Shown: one piece after another, positions 8,484 through 16,112 of the stretch | Position numbering within the stretch: position 1 is the stretch's first letter | How the letters are laid out: every line of letters begins with the position of its first letter | DNA from: Streptomyces sp. ISL-36 | GTDB lineage: Bacteria > Actinomycetota > Actinomycetes > Streptomycetales > Streptomycetaceae | DNA: 63,546 nucleotides | NCBI RefSeq assembly: GCF_018614205.1 | Contig: NZ_JAGGOS010000073.1 | Location: 1 to 63,546, forward strand | Direction of reading: 5' to 3' | Program-made: the position numbers and the translations under genes | Notes under the pieces: model-generated | Databases searched by the model: none | Told to the model about the DNA's origin: nothing | What the model saw: the letters and a program-made list of their open reading frames with translations, nothing else

Positions 8484-9621
8484 CGGGGACCTCCATCTCG
8501 ATCGTGGTGCCTCGGCCCGGTGCCGATGTCACGGTGAGGGTGCCGCCGACCCCGCCGGCCCGGTCCCGCATGGAGACCAGGCCCAGGTGGCGTCCGGCCC
8601 TGCGCACCGTACGCGGGTCGAAGCCCGAGCCGTCGTCGGTGACGGTGAGCAGGGCGCCCTGACCGCGGCGGACCAGGGAGACGGCGACCAGCTGCGGCTC
8701 CGCGTGCCGCAGCGCGTTGTGCAGGGCCTCCTGGGCGACCCGGAGCAGGGCCTCCTCCTGGGCGGCGGGCAGGGCACGCACCCCGGAGCTGTCGAAGGTG
8801 ACCCGGGCGCTGTGGGCCCGGTCCATGACCTGGATCTGGGTGCGCAGCGTATGGACGAGCCCGTCCTCGTCGAGCGCGGCGGGGCGCAGCTCGACCACGG
8901 CGGCGCGCAGCTCGTCGGCCGCCTCGGCGGCCAGGGTGGCGACCTGCTGGAGCTCTCCCTTGGCCCGGGCCGGGTCACGGTCGACCAGGGCGGCCGCGGC
9001 CTGGGCGGTGAGGCGGAGCGAGAAGAGCTTCTGACTGACCGCGTCGTGCAGCTCGTGGGCGAGGCGCGAGCGCTCCTCGGCGATCGTGAGCTCGCGGCTG
9101 CGTTCGTACAGCCGGGCGTTGGTCAGGGCGATGGCGGCGTGCTGGGCGAGGATCGAGAGCAGCTCCTCGTCCTCCTCGGTGAAACCGCACCCTCCGCCGG
9201 GCCTGGGGCAGCGCTTGTTGGCCAGGAAGAGAGCGCCGATGGTCTCCTCGCCGTCCTGGATGGGCAGGCCGAGGAAGTCGGACATCTCCGGATGGGCCGC
9301 GGGCCAGCCCTCGAAGCGCGGATCCCGGCGGACGTCGGCGAGCCGCTCGGGCTCGGCCTTGTGGAGCATGGCCGCCAGGATGCCGTGCTGGCGGGGCAAC
9401 GGTCCGATGGCCCGCCACTGCTCGTCGCTGACGCCGTCGACCACGAACTGGGCGAAGCCGCCGTGGTCGTCCGGCACCCCCAGCGCGGCGTACTCGGCGT
9501 CGAGCAGCTCACGGGCGGAGGCGACGATCGTCTTGAGGACGTCACGCACCTCCAGGTGGCGGCTCATCGCCAGCAGCGCGGTGCTCACGGCGGCGAGGCC
9601 CGAGCTCGGTCGATGACTCAT
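8476..9621 (-). CDS. Sensor histidine kinase with GAF domain
   Basis: A 381-residue soluble kinase. A GAF domain occupies about residues 15-170 ('VRDVLKTIVASARELLDAEYAALGV', 'FLGLPIQDGEETIGALFLANK'), then a HisKA_3 dimerisation domain with the phosphorylated H192 in 'HELHDAVSQ', then a C-terminal HATPase_c domain ('VTDDGSGFD', 'HLGLVSMRDRAGGVGG'). There are no transmembrane helices, so it senses a cytoplasmic signal. The region around residues 136-146 ('RCPRPGGGCGF') holds two cysteines that resemble a redox or metal site. ATG 9621 is chosen because the GAF domain begins directly after it; an in-frame ATG at 9675 would add 18 residues. Confidence 0.93.
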   Translation of the reverse strand: MSHRPSSGLAAVSTALLAMSRHLEVRDVLKTIVASARELLDAEYAALGVPDDHGGFAQFVVDGVSDEQWRAIGPLPRQHGILAAMLHKAEPERLADVRRDPRFEGWPAAHPEMSDFLGLPIQDGEETIGALFLANKRCPRPGGGCGFTEEDEELLSILAQHAAIALTNARLYERSRELTIAEERSRLAHELHDAVSQKLFSLRLTAQAAAALVDRDPARAKGELQQVATLAAEAADELRAAVVELRPAALDEDGLVHTLRTQIQVMDRAHSARVTFDSSGVRALPAAQEEALLRVAQEALHNALRHAEPQLVAVSLVRRGQGALLTVTDDGSGFDPRTVRRAGRHLGLVSMRDRAGGVGGTLTVTSAPGRGTTIEMEVPGG

Positions 9622-9792
9622 GAACTCACCGTACTCGTGGGTTGTGACAGTCCGTATCCGCCTGGGGACGGCCATGGCTCGGGACCTCAGGACTAGGTCG
9701 AAGTGCCTTGTGCGGTCGGGGCCCGCGGACGAGGCGGCGGGCGGGGTCACGGCCGGAGGCTGAATCCATCGGTACGAGAGGGGATGGATGTC

Positions 9793-10686
9793 ATGGCTGT
9801 CGCGATCATCACGGGAGCGTCCAAGGGGCTGGGGCGGGCGCTGGCCCGCGAGCTGGCCGGGCGGGGCTGGGACCTGGTGCTGGACGCCCGGACGCCGGCG
9901 GTGCTGGAGGAGAGCGCCGAGGCGGCACGCGCGCGGGGAGCGCGGGTGGTGGCCCTGCCCGGGGATGTGACGGACGCGGCGCACCGCCGGGAGCTGGTCG
10001 CGGCGGCGCGGGGGCTCGGCGGGCTCGATCTGCTGGTGAGCAATGCGAGCGCGCTGGGCGCGGAGCCGCTGGTGCGGCTCGACGCGCTGCCCCTGGACGG
10101 TTTGCGGGCGGCGCTGGAGACGAATGTGGTGGCGGCGCTGGGGCTCGTGCAGGAGGCGCTGCCGCTGCTGAGGGCGCGTGGAGCCGAGGCAGGGGTGGAG
10201 GCGGCCGGAGCCGAGGCAGGGGCGGGGGCTGTGATCGCGGTCAGTTCGGATGCGGCGGTCGAGGCGTACGAGACGTGGGGCGGGTACGGGGCGTCGAAGG
10301 CGGCGCTCGATCAGCTGGCGGCGGTACTCGCGGTCGAGGAGCCGGGGCTGCGGGTGTGGACGGTGGATCCGGGCGACATGGCGACGGACCTCTATACGGC
10401 GGCCGTCCCGGACGACGACGATCCGCGGCCGTCACCGGAGGCGGTGGTGCCGGGGTTCCTCTCGCTGATCGAGCGCCGGCCCCCGAGCGGCCGGTACGCG
10501 GCGGCTGATCTGACGGAGGCGGGTCCGAGGGAGCCCGACCCCGACCGCAAGGAGCCGGGACGCGGGGAGCCGGGACGCGGGGAGCCGGGACGCGGGGAGC
10601 CGGGTCTCACGGCATCGGGTCTCACGGCATCGGGGCTCACGGCATCGGGGCTCCTGCCGTCGGGGCACGAGGAGGCCGGCCGATGA
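9793..10686 (+). CDS. SDR-family oxidoreductase with tandem-repeat tail
   Basis: A 297-residue short-chain dehydrogenase. The Rossmann motif is 'TGASKGLG' near the N-terminus, the NNAG equivalent is 'SNASALG', and the catalytic serine and Y-x3-K are in 'AVSSDAAVEAY' and 'YGASK'. The last 40-odd residues consist of RGEPG and LTASG pentapeptide repeats encoded by 15-bp tandem repeats (10551-10664); they are outside the enzyme fold. ATG 9793 follows GAGAGGGG at a good distance; ATG 9784 is too close. The stop codon overlaps the next start (ATGA at 10683), so the SDR and QueA-like proteins are co-translated. The substrate is unknown. Confidence 0.9.
   Translation: MAVAIITGASKGLGRALARELAGRGWDLVLDARTPAVLEESAEAARARGARVVALPGDVTDAAHRRELVAAARGLGGLDLLVSNASALGAEPLVRLDALPLDGLRAALETNVVAALGLVQEALPLLRARGAEAGVEAAGAEAGAGAVIAVSSDAAVEAYETWGGYGASKAALDQLAAVLAVEEPGLRVWTVDPGDMATDLYTAAVPDDDDPRPSPEAVVPGFLSLIERRPPSGRYAAADLTEAGPREPDPDRKEPGRGEPGRGEPGRGEPGLTASGLTASGLTASGLLPSGHEEAGR
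10551..10664 (+). repeat. Two adjoining 15-bp tandem repeats inside the SDR gene
   Basis: About 3.5 copies of a 15-bp unit (CGCGGGGAGCCGGGA) are followed from 10605 by four copies of a second 15-bp unit (TCTCACGGCATCGGG, last copy diverged). Each unit encodes five residues, so copy-number changes keep the reading frame. Confidence 0.85.
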
Positions 10687-11900
10687 CCGCGCCGGTCACC
10701 CGCCCGCAAGGGGCCCGCCCGGCCGCCGGGCGGAGCCCCGACGACGCGGCGGGGCCTGTGCTGGGGGAGGGCGTGGCCGTGCCCGAGGAGCTGTCGGCGC
10801 GGGTGCCGGCCGAGCAGCGAGGGCCGGGGCGGGGCCGGGACGACGTGCGGCTGATGGTCTCGCGCGGTACGGAGGTCTCGCACCACGCGTTCCGTGAGCT
10901 GCCGGGGCAGCTGCGGGCCGGCGATGTGCTCGTCGTCAACACGTCGACGACGTTGGCCGCTGCCGTAACCGGGCGCCTTGGCGCGGAGAGCGGTGGGGAG
11001 CCGGTCGTCGTGCACTTCTCGACGTGCGGGGACGACGGCCGGTGGGCGGTGGAACTGCGGGAGCCGTGCGGGGACCCCCGGACGGGGCCCGGGGCCGGTC
11101 GGGGCGGTACCCGGCCGCGCCCGGGCGGCCCGGCGGGGCTGGTGGTGCGGCTGCCCGGGGGCCGCACCACGCCGGCTGGGGGTGTGGAGGGAGGGGCGCG
11201 TCTGGTCCTGGAGGAACCGCTGGTCCCGGGGGCGGCGCGGCTCTGGTGGGCGCGGGCGGACACGGCCGTACCGGCGCTGCTCGCGCGGTACGGCAGGCCG
11301 ATCCGTTACGGGTACACCGAGCGCGACCAGCCGCTCGCCGCACATCAGACGGTCTTCGCGCTCCCGTCCCCCGACGGCGCCGGTTCGGCGGAGATGCCGA
11401 GCGCGGGCCGGCCCTTCACGGCCGGTCTGGTGGCGGAGCTGGTGAGCCGGGGGGTGCAGTTCGCTCCGCTCACCCTTCATACGGGGGTGGCGTCGGCGGA
11501 GGTCCACGAGCCGCCGTACCCCGAGCGCTTCGAGGTCCCGGCGGCGACCGCGTGGCTGGTGAACGCCGCGAAGGCGGGTGGGGGCCGGCTGGTGGCGGTG
11601 GGGACGACGGCCGTACGGGCGCTGGAGTCGGCGACAGACGAGAGGGGGGTGGTGCGGGCCGCCGGGGGGTGGACGGATCTGGTGGTGACCCGGGCGCGCG
11701 GGGTGCGGGTGGTGGACGGGCTCCTGACCGGTCTGCACGAGCCCGAGGCCTCGCATCTGCTGATGCTGGAGGCGATCGCCGGCCGGAGGGCGCTGCGCCG
11801 TGCCTACGCGGAGGCACTGCGCGAGTCCTACCTCTGGCACGAGTTCGGCGACGTCCATCTCATCCTCCCCGAGGAGGCCCCTCACCGTTTGCATTACTGA
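10683..11900 (+). CDS. QueA-like S-adenosylmethionine:tRNA ribosyltransferase-isomerase family protein
   Basis: A 405-residue homologue of QueA, which transfers the ribosyl part of SAM to 7-aminomethyl-deazaguanine in tRNA. Family blocks are visible: 'DVRLMVSRG' near 55-63, 'FRELPGQLRAGDVLVVNTSTTLAAAVTG', 'PFTAGLVAELVSRGVQFAPLTLHTGVASAEVHEPPYPERFEVP', 'GRLVAVGTTAVRALES' and 'FGDVHLILPE'. The usual 'PLPPYI' active-site loop is replaced by 'RPIRYGY', and the first 45 residues and a Pro/Gly-rich insert (about 125-160) are unusual. It belongs to a divergent actinobacterial subfamily, so its substrate may differ from that of QueA. It is coupled to the SDR gene. Confidence 0.85.
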   Translation: MTAPVTRPQGARPAAGRSPDDAAGPVLGEGVAVPEELSARVPAEQRGPGRGRDDVRLMVSRGTEVSHHAFRELPGQLRAGDVLVVNTSTTLAAAVTGRLGAESGGEPVVVHFSTCGDDGRWAVELREPCGDPRTGPGAGRGGTRPRPGGPAGLVVRLPGGRTTPAGGVEGGARLVLEEPLVPGAARLWWARADTAVPALLARYGRPIRYGYTERDQPLAAHQTVFALPSPDGAGSAEMPSAGRPFTAGLVAELVSRGVQFAPLTLHTGVASAEVHEPPYPERFEVPAATAWLVNAAKAGGGRLVAVGTTAVRALESATDERGVVRAAGGWTDLVVTRARGVRVVDGLLTGLHEPEASHLLMLEAIAGRRALRRAYAEALRESYLWHEFGDVHLILPEEAPHRLHY

Positions 11901-12000
11901 AGCAACTCACGGTGAGTTCGCCACCTGCCCGATGTGAGCCCGGGCATAGGACGTAGGTCACTTACGACCTCCCCTAGTTGCCGCATAAGGGGCAGACAAG

Positions 12001-12077
12001 GACGGTACGCGGCGGTCCCGGGTGGGTTTCGGTGGGTCATGCACGGGCCCCTGATCCACTACCCGGGATCGTACGTC
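12001..12077. other. Extended nested inverted-repeat element, 291-bp intergenic region
   Basis: Three nested stems can be drawn: GACGGTACG (12001-12009) with CGTACGTC (12070-12077), one G bulged; TCCCGGGT (12016-12023) with ACCCGGGA (12061-12068); and GTGGGTCA (12032-12039) with TGATCCAC (12052-12059), one G-T pair. It sits about 100 nt after the QueA-like stop and just upstream of a promoter-like sequence. It could terminate the upstream transcript or be a regulatory site. The rest of 11901-12191 holds no gene. Confidence 0.5.
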
Positions 12078-12083
12078 ACACCT

Positions 12084-12112
12084 TTGCCACAGGATTTTGC
12101 TGCCGCTAAGAA
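12084..12112 (+). promoter_or_regulatory. Candidate promoter of the transglycosylase gene
   Basis: TTGCCA (12084-12089), a 17-bp spacer and TAAGAA (12107-12112) precede the start codon at 12192. The -35 is good and the -10 is weak. Confidence 0.35.
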
Positions 12113-12191
12113 TTGCATCCGTCGCCGCCGAGCAAGGCGCAGCGCCGCCCCGGCCTGAGCGACCCCCTGCGATTCGAAGAGGTACTCCTGC

Positions 12192-12941
12192 ATGTCTGCG
12201 AACACTCCTGGCCACAGTCGTCTGAGCAAGACCTACAAGGCCTCTCTCGCCGGTGTCGCCACCCTCGGCGCCGCGGCCCTCGCCTTCACCCTCGTCCCCA
12301 CCAACGCCGCCGCTGAGACCGAGCCGCAGGCGCTGGCCAACACCCAGCAGGTCGCCTGGGGCTACAACGCCGACAGCGTTCAGGCCAAGGCCCTCCACGC
12401 GAGCCTCACCGACCAGCACACGGTCCTCGGCCTCAAGGCCAAGCAGGAGGCGGCGGCGAAGGCCGAGGCGAAGGCGAAGGCCGACGCGAAGGCCAAGGCC
12501 GACGCCAAGGCGAAGGCGGCCGCCAAGGCCAAGGCCGAGGCGAAGGCCAAGGCCGACGCCAAGAAGCGCGCCGAGGCGAAGGCGGCCGCGAGCCGTGCCG
12601 CCGCCCGCACGCCCGTCTTCGCGAACAACCTCGACGGCTGGATCCGCGAGGCGCTGTTCATCATGGACAAGCACAACATCCCCGGCACCTACGAGGGCAT
12701 CCACCGCAACATCATGCGGGAGTCCAGCGGTAACCCGCGGGCCATCAACAACTGGGACATCAACGCCATCAACGGTGTCCCGTCGAAGGGCCTGCTGCAG
12801 GTCATCTACCCGACCTTCAAGACCTACCACGTGCCGGGCACCAAGTTCGACCAGTACGACCCGGTCGCGAACATCGTCGCGGCGTGCAACTACGCCGCCG
12901 ACCGCTACGGCTCGATGGACAACGTGAACAGCGCCTACTGA
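12192..12941 (+). CDS. Secreted lytic transglycosylase (SLT domain)
   Basis: A 249-residue exported cell-wall enzyme. A signal peptide spans about 1-40 ('ASLAGVATLGAAALAFTLVPTNAAA', cleavage near AAA-ET). Residues about 82-138 are an Ala/Lys/Glu/Asp-only segment of KAEAKAKADAKAK repeats, predicted to be a single long charged helix. The C-terminal 105 residues are an SLT fold: 'ALFIMDKHNIPGTYEGIHRNIMRESSGNPRAIN' with the catalytic Glu in 'MRESSG', then 'PSKGLLQVIYPTF' and 'DPVANIVAACNYAADRYGSMDNVNSAY'. It should cleave peptidoglycan glycan strands. GAGG before the ATG is weak. It ends at a strong terminator. Confidence 0.93.
   Translation: MSANTPGHSRLSKTYKASLAGVATLGAAALAFTLVPTNAAAETEPQALANTQQVAWGYNADSVQAKALHASLTDQHTVLGLKAKQEAAAKAEAKAKADAKAKADAKAKAAAKAKAEAKAKADAKKRAEAKAAASRAAARTPVFANNLDGWIREALFIMDKHNIPGTYEGIHRNIMRESSGNPRAINNWDINAINGVPSKGLLQVIYPTFKTYHVPGTKFDQYDPVANIVAACNYAADRYGSMDNVNSAY
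12448..12590 (+). repeat. Degenerate Ala-Lys repeat tract in the transglycosylase gene
   Basis: The sequence is built from imperfect AAGGCC/GAAGGC/GACGCC hexamers encoding alternating Lys-Ala and Glu/Asp-Ala pairs over about 47 residues. Confidence 0.8.
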
Positions 12942-12963
12942 GCGTAGGCAGCGCAGACGCCGA

Positions 12964-12995
12964 AAGGGCGGCACCCGTGCTGGGGTGCCGCCCTT
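12964..12995. terminator. Bidirectional terminator between the transglycosylase and FHA-ABC genes
   Basis: A perfect 13-bp stem AAGGGCGGCACCC / GGGTGCCGCCCTT with a 6-nt loop lies between the convergent stop codons. Confidence 0.85.
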
Positions 12996-13031
12996 CGGCG
13001 CGTTCGGCCGCGCTTGCGCGTCCGGCAGTGC

Positions 13032-15590
13032 TTACTTGCGCATGACCTCGGGCTCGTGGCGGCGCAGCAGACGCGCCACCGCGAAGCCGCAGGCGATGCC
13101 GATGAGCAACAGGACCGTGAGGTTGAAGCCCCACTGGCCGACCGTGTGGTCCCACAGCGGGTCCAGGTTGGTCGGGTCCTTGTGGTCCCACGGCGGCATC
13201 AGGTGGCCGAGGTCGAGGGTCGAGCCCGCGGCGGCGATGGCCCAGCGCGAGGGCATCAGCCAGGCGAACTGCTCCAGGCCCGGGGATCCGTACACCTGGA
13301 ACAGGATGCCGGTGAACACGACCTGGACGATCGCGAACATGACGAGCAGCGGCATCGTCTTCTCCGCGGTCTTCACCAGCGACGAGATGACCAGGCCGAA
13401 CATCATCGAGGTGAAGCCGAGCGCGATGATCGTGACGCACAGCTCGACGGCGGGCGGCATGACCAGACCCTCCGCCGGGAGCTCACGGGTGGCGAAGCCG
13501 ATGCCGCAGATGATCACACCCTGGATGGCGGTGATCACGCCGAGGACGATGACCTTCGACATCAGGTACGCCGAGCGGGACAGGCCGGTGGCCCGCTCCC
13601 GTTCGTAGATGACCCGTTCCTTGATCAGTTCTCGTACGGAGTTGGCGGCGCCCGAGAAGCACATGCCGACCGCGAGGATGAGCATGATCGTGCCGGCGTC
13701 GCCGTTGTAGCGGGACGGGGGCGTGGGCGGTGCGAGGCCGAAGTCGGCCGGGATGACGACCGAGACCAGGCCGAGGACGGCCGGCAGGATCACCATCAGG
13801 CCCATGAAGCCCTTGTCGGAGGCGATGACCGACGAGTAGCGGCGGATCAGCGTCCACAGCTGCGAGCCCCAGCCCTGCGGCTTGGGCGGCCTGGCCATGG
13901 CCTGCTGCGGCATCTGGACCGGCTGCGCGGCGACGGCGTCGATGTCCGCGGCGTACATCTGGTAGTGCTGCGAGCCCTTCCAGCGGCCCGCCCAGTCGTA
14001 GTCGCGGTAGTTCTCGAAGGCGGAGAAGACGTCGGCCCAGGTGCTGTAGCCGAAGAAGTTCAGCGCTTCCTCCGGCGGGCCGAAGTAGGCCACGGAGCCG
14101 CCGGGCGCCATCACGAGCAGCTTGTCGCACAGACCGAGCTCGGCCACCGAGTGGGTGACGACGAGGACCGTGCGGCCGTCGTCGGCGAGGCCGCGCAGCA
14201 GCTGCATGACGTCGCGGTCCATGCCCGGGTCGAGGCCGGAGGTCGGCTCGTCCAGGAAGATCAGCGACGGCTTGGTGAGGAGCTCCAGGGCGACGGAGAC
14301 ACGCTTGCGCTGGCCACCGGAGAGGGAGGTGACCTTCTTCTCCTTGTGGATGTCGAGCTTGAGCTCGCGCAGCACCTCGTCGATCCGGGCCTCGCGCTCG
14401 GCCGGGGCGGTGTCGCCGGGGAAGCGGAGCTTGGCCGCGTAGCGGAGCGCCTTCTGGACGGTCAGCTCCTTGTGCAGGATGTCGTCCTGCGGGACCAGAC
14501 CGATGCGCTGACGCAGCTCGGCGAACTGCTTGTAGAGGCTCCGGTTGTCGTAGAGGACGTCGCCCTCGTTGGCCGGGCGGTAACCGGTGAGCGCCTTGAG
14601 CAGCGTGGACTTGCCGGAGCCGGACGGGCCGATGACACCGATCAGCGACTTCTCGGGGACGCCGAAGGAGACGTCCTTGAGGATCTGCTTGCCGCCGTCG
14701 ACCGTGACGGTGAGGTGGCGGGCCGAGAAGGAGACCTCACCGGTGTCGACGAACTCCTCGAGCTGGCCGCCGACCATCCGGAAGGTCGAGTGACCGACAC
14801 CGACGATGTCGTTGGGGCCGATGAGGACGGAGCCGCCCTTGGCGATCGGCTGACCGTTGACGTACGTGCCGTTGTGGGAGCCGAGGTCTCGGATCTCGAA
14901 ACGGCCGTCGGGGGTGGCGTGGAACTCGGCGTGGTGGCGCGAGACCTGGAGGTCGGAGACGACCAGTTCGTTCTCGAGCGCACGACCGATCCGCATCACG
15001 TGGCCGAGGGCCAGCTGGTGGAACGTGGTCGGGCTGCGGTCTCCGTAGACCGGCGGCGCCCCCGCGATGCCGCCACCCTGGCCCGGTGTCTTCTGCGCCA
15101 ACTGCTCGGCGGGGCCGCCCTGCTGGTGCGGGAACGGCGGCTGCTGGGCCTGCGGAGGCTGTTGGGCCTGCGGAGGCTGCTGCTGCCAGCCCTGCTGCTG
15201 CGGCGGGGCCGGGTGGGTGGCCCAATCGGCCTGCGCGGCCTGATGGGCCGGGGCCGCCTGCGCGGCCGCCTGGTGCTGCGCCGGGGCGCCGGCGGCGAGA
15301 TTCAGCCGCGGGCCGTCGGTGGCGTTGCCGAGGTGCACGGCGGTGCCGGGTCCGATCTCCAACTGGTGGATCCGCTGCCCCTGCACGAAGGTGCCGTTGG
15401 TCGAGCCGTGGTCCTCGATGACCCAACTCCGGCCGCCCCAGCTGATCGTGGCGTGTCGCCACGAGACCCTGGCGTCGTCGATCACCAGGTCACCCTGCGG
15501 ATCACGTCCCAGGGTGTACGACCTGGACGGATCGAGAGTCCAGGTCCTTCCGTTCAATTCCAGTACGAGTTCTGGCACTCCATGCCCCAC
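13032..15590 (-). CDS. FHA-FHA-ABC transporter fusion (ABCG-type half transporter)
   Basis: An 852-residue multidomain protein. FHA domain 1 covers about 5-100 ('YTLGRDPQGDLVID', 'SWRHATI', 'GSTNGTFVQG'); a Gln/Pro/Ala-rich linker covers about 105-185; FHA domain 2 about 200-285 ('RIGRALENELVV', 'SRHHAEF', 'GSHNGTYVNG'). The ABC ATPase follows, with Walker A GPSGSGKST at 321-329, LSGGQ from about 423 and Walker B 'LIFLDEPTSGLD'. About six transmembrane helices fill 600-850 (ABC2-type, with an ABCG-like domain order). FHA domains bind phosphothreonine, so transport is likely controlled by a Ser/Thr kinase. The substrate is unknown. The GTG at 15590 has GGGGGA 6 nt upstream; GTG 15578 is an alternative. 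Confidence 0.93.
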   Translation of the reverse strand: MGHGVPELVLELNGRTWTLDPSRSYTLGRDPQGDLVIDDARVSWRHATISWGGRSWVIEDHGSTNGTFVQGQRIHQLEIGPGTAVHLGNATDGPRLNLAAGAPAQHQAAAQAAPAHQAAQADWATHPAPPQQQGWQQQPPQAQQPPQAQQPPFPHQQGGPAEQLAQKTPGQGGGIAGAPPVYGDRSPTTFHQLALGHVMRIGRALENELVVSDLQVSRHHAEFHATPDGRFEIRDLGSHNGTYVNGQPIAKGGSVLIGPNDIVGVGHSTFRMVGGQLEEFVDTGEVSFSARHLTVTVDGGKQILKDVSFGVPEKSLIGVIGPSGSGKSTLLKALTGYRPANEGDVLYDNRSLYKQFAELRQRIGLVPQDDILHKELTVQKALRYAAKLRFPGDTAPAEREARIDEVLRELKLDIHKEKKVTSLSGGQRKRVSVALELLTKPSLIFLDEPTSGLDPGMDRDVMQLLRGLADDGRTVLVVTHSVAELGLCDKLLVMAPGGSVAYFGPPEEALNFFGYSTWADVFSAFENYRDYDWAGRWKGSQHYQMYAADIDAVAAQPVQMPQQAMARPPKPQGWGSQLWTLIRRYSSVIASDKGFMGLMVILPAVLGLVSVVIPADFGLAPPTPPSRYNGDAGTIMLILAVGMCFSGAANSVRELIKERVIYERERATGLSRSAYLMSKVIVLGVITAIQGVIICGIGFATRELPAEGLVMPPAVELCVTIIALGFTSMMFGLVISSLVKTAEKTMPLLVMFAIVQVVFTGILFQVYGSPGLEQFAWLMPSRWAIAAAGSTLDLGHLMPPWDHKDPTNLDPLWDHTVGQWGFNLTVLLLIGIACGFAVARLLRRHEPEVMRK

Positions 15591-16112
15591 TACTTGTCCC
15601 CCGATGTACCCCCGTCGCTGGGAGTCTAGGGATGGCGAACATCGGGGGGAACTATTTCAGGCCCGGCCCCGGGTCCGAAAGTCGGGCGGTGTGAAGACCC
15701 GGCAGAGGCGCGCTTCGGCCATCCTCGGGTCGCCCCCGGACACGCCGTCGGCGCGAGGAGAAAACGTCAGGGAGCAGGACGAGCGCCATGAGTGCGCAGG
15801 AAACGTCCGGAAGGGGTGAGTCGTCATGAACCGGATGATCCGGGGACGACGGGAGGGCCGGCGGGAGGGCCGGCGGGCGGCGGGCGGGACGGTGACGGCC
15901 CGGTGGTGTGGTCAGGGTGTCGGGCCGATGTGATCAAGGCCTCGGGCCCTGTTCTCCTGGCGTCGGTCCCTGCGCCCGTGGCCTCGGGCGGCCGCCGACA
16001 GGCACCGAGGGGCTCCGGAGAGTTACGGTGGCAGAGCGCGTGACGAGTCGGGTGTCCGGTACGCGGGACGGGGGCGGTGGTGGCACCCAGTGCCCGATAC
16101 GGTGGAACCACC
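15591..16112. other. 522-bp intergenic region between the FHA-ABC gene and serB
   Basis: No convincing gene lies here. It holds the divergent upstream regions of the FHA-ABC gene and serB and a short GGGAGGGCCGGC direct repeat near 15850-15875. A 13-codon open frame at 15788 lacks supporting features. TACGGT at 16098-16103 is a -10-like element 9 nt before the serB ATG. Confidence 0.6.

Noticed and set aside
11901..12191. A c-di-AMP (ydaO) riboswitch before the transglycosylase gene
   Set aside because: The expected conserved core sequences are not visible. Only nested stems are present, so I list it as an unassigned element.
15788..15829. A 13-codon open frame between the FHA-ABC gene and serB
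   Set aside because: It has no strong ribosome site, no recognisable product and no evidence of conservation.
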